From Bacteroidales bacterium UBA4360 (GTDB taxonomy: Bacteria > Bacteroidota > Bacteroidia > Bacteroidales > UBA932): 10,814 bases of DNA. Of the stretch, positions 5,931-10,814 are shown piece after piece (the first letter of the stretch is position 1; each line of letters opens with the position of its first letter). The stretch spans positions 45,953 through 56,766 of the forward strand of contig DGSO01000004.1 of the NCBI GenBank assembly GCA_002393945.1. Reading direction: 5' to 3'. The translations under genes and the position numbers were made by a program. Under the pieces are notes generated by a model. That model ran no database searches and was not told the origin of the DNA. It saw only the letters and a list, made by a program, of their open reading frames with translations.

Positions 5931-6328
5931 TTTTTTACTGCGTTATCAATTTGGTTTCTGTATACTACATGTTTCTGGTAGAGGAACTCCGTGACCAGAT
6001 TCAGGATCATGTTGATTGCCGTGACCAGATACTCGTTCCAGTGGAGGTTTTCTGCCAGGTAATTGCCGCCGACTGTTGTAAGAGGTGTGAATACCAGGTA
6101 GTAAAGGAATACCAGGAACATTGCCTTGGGCACGTTCGCCGCACTCTTGAAGGTGAATTTCCTGTTGAGGGTGAAGTTCCAGAGGACGCTCAGCGTCAGG
6201 GCTATGAGGTATGACGGCCAGTATGGCCAGTCGAGCAGTTCGTTAAGCAGGGCAAAGCTGCCCATTTCTATTATTCCGGCACTTGCCGAAAAGAACACGA
6301 ATTTGAAGAATCTCCAGTATTCGTTCAT
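5927..6328 (-). CDS. GtrA-family small membrane protein
   Basis: Encodes 133 aa, the normal GtrA length (PF04138), with about four membrane helices (roughly 7-29, 37-55, 68-90, 98-117). Family motifs are visible: FFKFVFFSASAGIIEMGSFALL (7-28), WNFTLNRKFTFK (50-61) and FLYQKHVVYR (115-124). GtrA proteins are thought to help flip or deliver lipid-linked sugars for surface glycan modification, usually beside a GtrB-type glycosyltransferase. None is present here, so the partner must lie elsewhere or the role differs. The ATG overlaps the stop of the upstream membrane protein gene (ATGA), and its own stop overlaps the ATG of the metallopeptidase, making it the middle of a tight three-gene operon. 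Confidence 0.92.
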   Translation of the reverse strand: MNEYWRFFKFVFFSASAGIIEMGSFALLNELLDWPYWPSYLIALTLSVLWNFTLNRKFTFKSAANVPKAMFLVFLYYLVFTPLTTVGGNYLAENLHWNEYLVTAINMILNLVTEFLYQKHVVYRNQIDNAVKK

Positions 6329-7317
6329 TGGTTGTCGCTGGTTAAGGAGCCGCTCATGACATCGGCCATGAGAAGCATGTTGGAAGCTATGTTAAGTACA
6401 CGTGAGTCACGGCCGTGGTCTGCAAGGGAGTACCAGGTGTCCGTGGTGTTTTCTATGTCGTCGCAGAATTCAATGAGGGGGAAGCGCTCGGAGAGTTTGT
6501 TCCTGAAGACGGTGGTGTAATGCCCGCAGAGGTTATTGACTTCATCGGCAAGGGCTGCGGTGGCTTCATCGGCACGCACCTTTGCATATTCCGCCGTAAA
6601 TTCCTTGTAAAGGCCGGACTGGTTGATGGAGACGGTATCCTCGCCTTCGTTAAGGAGCCAGCAGTGGTTTACGTCGTCGGGAGATTTCTGGATGGCAAGG
6701 TCGTTGAGCTTTGTGAAGGTTACGCCTGCGAATACGAGGGAATTTCCTCTGACAGAGTATTTTATCTTGGTGAAATCAAGGCCGATAGAAGCCTTTGCAT
6801 AGTACTTGCCGATATACAGGACCTTCCTGTCGCCGGGGTGGGTGAGGCTGTCCATCCATTTGGAGAGGCGGCTCTTGTCGGAAATCTTGTATGCAGGATC
6901 CTCGAGGAATTTCTCCAGGGGTTCTTCCTTGACTATGTAGCCGCTCTTGTCGTAGGTCATCGTCTCTACCTTGAATGTGAAGTTGACGGAGGAGGGGACT
7001 CCGGCGCTCTGGGAATAGGTGTCCAGGCGGCTGGCGAGTTCCCGGTTCTCGCTTTCCAGTGAGGCGATTCTCCCGCGTAGGGCTTCTTCTTCGCGAGCCC
7101 TGGCAAGGGCTTTTTCATCGATCTCCTTGTCCTTGAGGGCCGATATGGGCTTTACTGCAAGGAGCATGATGAATACGGTTATGACGTTGGATATGACTAC
7201 CCACAGCGGTGCGGCGCTTTTGGGGAGGAATACGAACAGCCCTACGTTGACGATGATGAGTATGAGGCAGCCGGCTGTTGCGAAGTATGCTTTTGTAGAT
7301 GGTTTGATAAGTCCCAT
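6325..7317 (-). CDS. Two-helix membrane protein with coiled coil, unknown function (DUF4230-like?)
   Basis: Encodes 330 aa. I do not firmly recognise it. Residues about 10-31 and 38-57 are membrane helices. About 62-102 is a charged, heptad-like coiled coil (DKEIDEKALARAREEEAL, SLESENRELASRL). A soluble C-terminal region with mixed strands and helices follows. The segment KVLYIGKYYAKASIGLDFTKIKYSVRG (165-191), with Gly-Leu-Asp before a lysine-rich strand and a following 'NSLVFAGVTF', is reminiscent of DUF4230 domains. That link is weak and from pattern alone. With both helices at the N-terminus, the large domain is probably cytoplasmic if the first loop is external. It is the first gene of the operon with GtrA and the YpfJ-type peptidase, starting 4 nt after a TAAATTTG box and divergent from sstT. 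Confidence 0.8.
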   Translation of the reverse strand: MGLIKPSTKAYFATAGCLILIIVNVGLFVFLPKSAAPLWVVISNVITVFIMLLAVKPISALKDKEIDEKALARAREEEALRGRIASLESENRELASRLDTYSQSAGVPSSVNFTFKVETMTYDKSGYIVKEEPLEKFLEDPAYKISDKSRLSKWMDSLTHPGDRKVLYIGKYYAKASIGLDFTKIKYSVRGNSLVFAGVTFTKLNDLAIQKSPDDVNHCWLLNEGEDTVSINQSGLYKEFTAEYAKVRADEATAALADEVNNLCGHYTTVFRNKLSERFPLIEFCDDIENTTDTWYSLADHGRDSRVLNIASNMLLMADVMSGSLTSDNQ

Positions 7318-7321
7318 GCCA

Positions 7322-7329
7322 CAAATTTA
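7322..7329 (-). promoter_or_regulatory. -7 box of the 7317-5070 operon
   Basis: The minus strand reads TAAATTTG, an exact TAnnTTTG match ending 4 nt before the ATG at 7317. No TTTG is seen 19-21 bp upstream; that area is occupied by the divergent sstT -7 box and first codons. Confidence 0.6.
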
Positions 7330-7342
7330 GCAAAAATTAGCT

Positions 7343-7350
7343 TATATTTG
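7343..7350 (+). promoter_or_regulatory. -7 box of sstT
   Basis: The plus strand reads TATATTTG, an exact TAnnTTTG match ending 7 nt before the ATG at 7358. No clear -33 box lies 19-21 bp upstream, where the divergent -7 box sits. The whole intergenic space is 40 bp, so the two promoters overlap. Confidence 0.6.
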
Positions 7351-7357
7351 TATCTGT

Positions 7358-8560
7358 ATGAAAAAACTGCTCAAGTGGTGGACTGATACAAGTCTGGTGG
7401 CGAGAATACTCGCAGGCGTCGTCATTGGCGCCGTATTAGGCCTCGCCCTGCCCGGCTGGACGGGCATAGGAATCCTTGGAACCGTGTTCGTGAGCGCCCT
7501 CAAGGCTATGGCTCCGGTACTGGTGGCCGTTCTGGTTATGTCTTCCATATCCAAAGCCGGAAAGGGGCTGGGAGCCAGATTCAGGACAGTGATCCTGCTG
7601 TATCTTGGCGCAACTTTTTCGGCAGCGCTCATGGCGGTATCGGCAAGTTTCGTCTTCCCGGTAACGCTGGATCTGAAGGACGCTGCACAGGCGGCGGCTC
7701 CGGGCTCGCTGTCGGAGGTCCTTACGAGCCTTCTCACCAAGATGGTATGCAATCCGTTCATGGCATTGTCTACGGCCAATTACATCGGCATTCTGTTCTG
7801 GTCGATAATAATCGGCCTTGCGCTCAAGGCAAAGGCCGGCGAAACCACCATCCGCGTCGTAAGTGATTTTGCCGATGTGGTTTCCCTAGCCATAACCTGG
7901 GTCATTCAGTTTGCGCCTTTCGGCATACTCGGCCTTGTGTTCACGTCCGTTTCGGAGGGCGGCCTGGATATATTTACTACCTACGGGAAACTGCTTCTGC
8001 TGCTCGTAGGCTGCATGCTGATGACATGGGCGGTGATTAATCCGCTGATTCATTTCATCATTCTGAGGACCAATCCTTACCCTCTTCTGTGGCAGTGCCT
8101 CAAGGTGAGCGGCATCAATGCCTTCTTTACCCGTTCATCTGCTGCCAACATTCCCGTGAACATGGCTCTTTGCAAGAAACTGAATCTTGACGAAGAGTTC
8201 TATTCCGTGAGCATACCGCTTGGCGCTACCATCAATATGAGCGGCGCCGCCGTTACAATTACGGTGCTGTCCCTGGCAGTTGCCCACACGATGGGAATCC
8301 AGGTTTCCTTTGGAGCAGCGCTGCTCTTGAGCCTTGTGGCAACTATTGGCGCCTGCGGAACTTCCGGAGTGGCCGGCGGGTCTCTCCTTCTGGTCCCCAT
8401 GGCCTGTTCATTCTTCGGCATTTCTGCCGATATAGCCATGCAGGCCGTTGCGGTGGGCTTTATAATCGGCGTGGTGCAGGATTCGGTAGAGACGGCGCTC
8501 AATTCTTCGAGCGACGTGTTCTTTACCGCAACTGCCGAAATGATGGACAGGAAAAAATAG
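7358..8560 (+). CDS. sstT: Serine/threonine:sodium symporter SstT
   Basis: Encodes 400 aa, close to E. coli SstT (414 aa), with the dicarboxylate/amino acid:cation symporter fold. Multiple membrane helices span the protein. The signature FFTRSSAANIPVNMALCKKL (256-275) contains the first re-entrant loop. SIPLGATINMSGAAVTITVL (285-304) carries the NMSGAA form of the sodium-binding NMDGT motif, as in SstT. SGVAGGSLLLVP (336-347) is the second re-entrant loop. QDSVETALNSSSDVFFTA (374-391) is the substrate-binding last helix. It imports serine and threonine with sodium across the inner membrane. It stands as a single gene, divergent from the DUF4230-like operon, and its TAG stop is 1 bp from the convergent permease stop. 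Confidence 0.97.
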   Translation: MKKLLKWWTDTSLVARILAGVVIGAVLGLALPGWTGIGILGTVFVSALKAMAPVLVAVLVMSSISKAGKGLGARFRTVILLYLGATFSAALMAVSASFVFPVTLDLKDAAQAAAPGSLSEVLTSLLTKMVCNPFMALSTANYIGILFWSIIIGLALKAKAGETTIRVVSDFADVVSLAITWVIQFAPFGILGLVFTSVSEGGLDIFTTYGKLLLLLVGCMLMTWAVINPLIHFIILRTNPYPLLWQCLKVSGINAFFTRSSAANIPVNMALCKKLNLDEEFYSVSIPLGATINMSGAAVTITVLSLAVAHTMGIQVSFGAALLLSLVATIGACGTSGVAGGSLLLVPMACSFFGISADIAMQAVAVGFIIGVVQDSVETALNSSSDVFFTATAEMMDRKK

Positions 8561-8561
8561 G

Positions 8562-10814
8562 TTATTCTTTCTTGAGTTCCAATGCAGGGTTGGTCCGGGC
8601 GGCCTTGAGCGTCTGCCACAGCACGGTGCCGAAGGCGATTGCCAGAGAGATCAGAACAGCCACGACGAACACCCATCCGTAGCCTTCAATCCTGTAAGCA
8701 AAGCGCTCCAGATATAGACGTGATGCCCAGACGGCCAGCGGTATGCCGATGAGGCAGGCCATGCCTACCATGAGCATGTAACTGCGGACATTCCGCCGGG
8801 TTTCCTGCGCTACATCGCTGCCGAAGACCTTTCGAACCGCAATCTGCTTGGTATTTTCATCGGCAAAATAGGTGCTCATGGCAAGGAGCCCCATCAGGGA
8901 GATGAGCACCGCCAGCACGGCGAAAAGCTCCACCAGGCGCAGTGTGCGGCGTACAGGTGCCAGCTGCTTGTGGTTGATGTCCCGGATAAAGCCGAACCGC
9001 CAGGCGGGTTCCTCGATGCCGGAAGTCTCCAACCGGAATTCCCGATAGGCCTGCAGAATCTGCTTCTCATAAGACTTGTCCTCGCCCGTAGTGCCGATGA
9101 GCAGACAATTGGAGTAGTGGAGCTCTTCGGCCCGGGTGACGATGACACCGCCGTTCATGTTGATGCTGTTTTCCGAAGCGGGACGGGCGGGATAATCGGC
9201 CACGATGCCGCCGATAAACTCCGGCCGGGCGCCGTTCATGCTGATTCTTCGAGGAAAGACGGTGGTGGTGTCGGACACGCCCGCTGCGTTGAAGGCGCTC
9301 CGGCTCATCCAGAGCGAATGTACCAGCGGATGGCCGAAGTCTTCCTCCACTTCCAGTCCCAACAGTTGGAAATAGGTACTGTCGCAAAGGATTACCGGCA
9401 TGTCCACATGATGCTCCTCGTCCACCTTGACGCCCATGGTCATGTTGATGAGACCGGGGATACCGCGCCCCACACCTGCTTTTGTCACAAACGGCAGCTG
9501 CTCCACCTTGTCCTTGAAAAGTTTCATGGCATCGTAGTTCTGTGCGGAATACTCAATGTAGTAGCGGTTGTCGATGGCGGCGTGCATCGGCCTCGAAAGC
9601 ATGTGGCGCATCTGCATCTCCATCACCAGCGCCAGGGCAATCAGAAAGACGGAAAGGACGTTCTGCACCACGATGAACACCTTGCTCAGCACCATCTTGT
9701 TCCGGCGCCTAAGGGTGCCTTTTATCACGTCGATGGGCTGGTAGCGCGAGGCTGCGAAGGCCGGTAGCAGCCCGTTGACGGTACCCAGCAGCAGTATGCC
9801 GATGATGTACGCCAGTATATACCCGGGCGTGAGCATGAAGGAAAGCCTTACGCTGGAATCAAAGCCAAGCATCACCTCATCCGGGTCGCTGGAGGAGACG
9901 AGCTCGTTCATCATGGGAACCAGCAGGTAGGCCAGCACGAGAGCAGCCGCAAAACAGACCGCAGTGAAAACCACGGATTCGCCGATGTTCTTCCACAGGA
10001 TGGTGTTTTTATCGGCCCCCAGAAGACGCCGGGTGGCCATTTCCTTGGCCCGTTTGCCGGTGAGCGCCAGGCTCAGGTTCACGTAGTTGAAGATGGCCGA
10101 TAAGAGCAGGAGCAGCACCACGACGGTCAGCAGGCGCAGCATCTGGACGTTGCCCGTGCGGGTGAGCCCGTTGCTGCTGCCGGTGAAGAAAAAGGCCTCG
10201 TCCATGCGGTAGGCGTGCCACTTGTCCACTCTTTCGGCAGACCACGTGGGGTCGTAGTTCTTGTGCAGTAGGGCTTGCACCTTGGCCTGGACATCGTTTT
10301 GGTCGGCATCGGCCCGCACACGGAACCAGGTGGTGTAATTGCCGATGCTGTTGAATTCCTTGCTCTGTGCGGCCGCCCAGGTGCGCTTGATGTTCGTGAT
10401 GATGTCCGCCGGCATGAAGAAGGCACTGCCGTCAAAATCGGCAAAGATGCCTTTGACGGTACGGTCTTCCTTGTCCACTTTAAGTGTTTGGCCGATTTGA
10501 ACGCCCGTCTTCCTGGCCAGAGACTCGCTGATGAGGATGTCGTCCTTGCCCACGAAGTCCGCCAGGCCACCTTCCAGGAGGCGGTACTGCGGGAATACGC
10601 GGAAGAAGTCGGTATCGGCCTCAAAACCATTGGCCGCTATGGACTCCTCACCGTTTTGGATGACTGGCTGCCAGAGAAGCGCCATGTGCGTGGCGGCCTC
10701 CACTTCGGGGATATTCATTTCCAGTTCCTCCTTGTCCCAATACGTGAGGCCCAGGAAATCGTCGCTTCCCAGCACAAACGTGCGCTTCCACTCAGGCGAC
10801 TCATGCGCCACCTC
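8562..10814 (-). CDS. FtsX/MacB-type ABC transporter permease, N-terminus cut
   Basis: An open frame of 750 codons plus stop runs to the window edge. The codon at 10811 is GTG preceded by an in-frame GAG, so there is no true start here. About 40-50 residues, with the first membrane helix, are probably missing, since relatives are near 800 aa. Counting from that GTG, about 1-220 is a periplasmic MacB-like domain, and 226-400 has four membrane helices. KEMATRRLLGAD (256-267) is the coupling-helix motif. About 400-620 is a second periplasmic domain, and 627-733 has three helices with KQIAVRKVFGSD (655-666). The tail AARTNPALELKKE is typical of these proteins. Such permeases pair with a LolD/MacB-type ATPase, often beside a two-component regulator, for efflux, lipoprotein handling or envelope stress. 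The ATPase must lie outside the window. Confidence 0.93.
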   Translation of the reverse strand, partial: EVAHESPEWKRTFVLGSDDFLGLTYWDKEELEMNIPEVEAATHMALLWQPVIQNGEESIAANGFEADTDFFRVFPQYRLLEGGLADFVGKDDILISESLARKTGVQIGQTLKVDKEDRTVKGIFADFDGSAFFMPADIITNIKRTWAAAQSKEFNSIGNYTTWFRVRADADQNDVQAKVQALLHKNYDPTWSAERVDKWHAYRMDEAFFFTGSSNGLTRTGNVQMLRLLTVVVLLLLLSAIFNYVNLSLALTGKRAKEMATRRLLGADKNTILWKNIGESVVFTAVCFAAALVLAYLLVPMMNELVSSSDPDEVMLGFDSSVRLSFMLTPGYILAYIIGILLLGTVNGLLPAFAASRYQPIDVIKGTLRRRNKMVLSKVFIVVQNVLSVFLIALALVMEMQMRHMLSRPMHAAIDNRYYIEYSAQNYDAMKLFKDKVEQLPFVTKAGVGRGIPGLINMTMGVKVDEEHHVDMPVILCDSTYFQLLGLEVEEDFGHPLVHSLWMSRSAFNAAGVSDTTTVFPRRISMNGARPEFIGGIVADYPARPASENSINMNGGVIVTRAEELHYSNCLLIGTTGEDKSYEKQILQAYREFRLETSGIEEPAWRFGFIRDINHKQLAPVRRTLRLVELFAVLAVLISLMGLLAMSTYFADENTKQIAVRKVFGSDVAQETRRNVRSYMLMVGMACLIGIPLAVWASRLYLERFAYRIEGYGWVFVVAVLISLAIAFGTVLWQTLKAARTNPALELKKE

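Noticed and set aside
6415..7062. Plus-strand open frame of 215 codons opposite the unknown membrane protein
   Set aside because: The minus-strand gene has a promoter box, membrane helices, a coiled coil and ATGA coupling; the plus frame shows none of these.
8970..9767. Plus-strand open frame of 265 codons, rich in His, inside the permease gene
   Set aside because: It is antisense to the FtsX permease. The His richness is a by-product of the reverse reading of ATG/GTG-rich sense codons, and there is no promoter or start context.

Overview
The window most likely comes from a Bacteroidales (Bacteroidota) chromosome of middling to fairly high G+C. Three things point there. TAnnTTTG -7 promoter boxes recur, several paired with a TTTG -33 box. 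Start codons have no clear Shine-Dalgarno sequences. The proteins are of kinds common in that group: Cys-anchored lipoproteins, a CotH-type lipoprotein, an AlkZ-related protein and a large FtsX/MacB-type permease. The region is densely packed ordinary chromosome. I see no insertion sequence, phage genes or CRISPR array, and no stretch over 300 bases without a gene.

Layout from left to right. A tRNA-Ser(UGA) on the minus strand is cut by the left edge. Upstream of it, also on the minus strand, is a tight four-gene run transcribed right to left from about 3097 to 136: umuD-like protease, umuC translesion polymerase, an AlkZ-related winged-helix protein, and a lipoprotein nitroreductase. The junctions are 1 bp, 1 bp and a 4-base ATGA overlap, so this reads as one DNA-damage operon with two unusual passengers. 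Its promoter sits inside a 9-bp inverted repeat that could be the damage-response operator. Divergent from it is tRNA-Val(CAC) with its own promoter and terminator, then a CotH-kinase lipoprotein gene carrying a discoidin-like domain.

A second minus-strand operon (7317 to 5070) encodes a two-helix membrane protein with a coiled coil and a C-terminal domain I do not firmly recognise (possibly DUF4230-like), a GtrA-family membrane protein, and a YpfJ-type zinc metallopeptidase. All are joined by ATGA overlaps. Divergent from it, across only 40 bp, is sstT, a sodium-coupled serine/threonine transporter. The right end holds most of a large ABC-transporter permease on the minus strand whose N-terminus lies beyond the window.

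The most interesting points are the umuDC operon extended by an AlkZ-like protein and an exported nitroreductase, the inverted repeat around its promoter, and -7 boxes that lie only 4 to 7 nt before four start codons, which suggests leaderless or nearly leaderless mRNAs.
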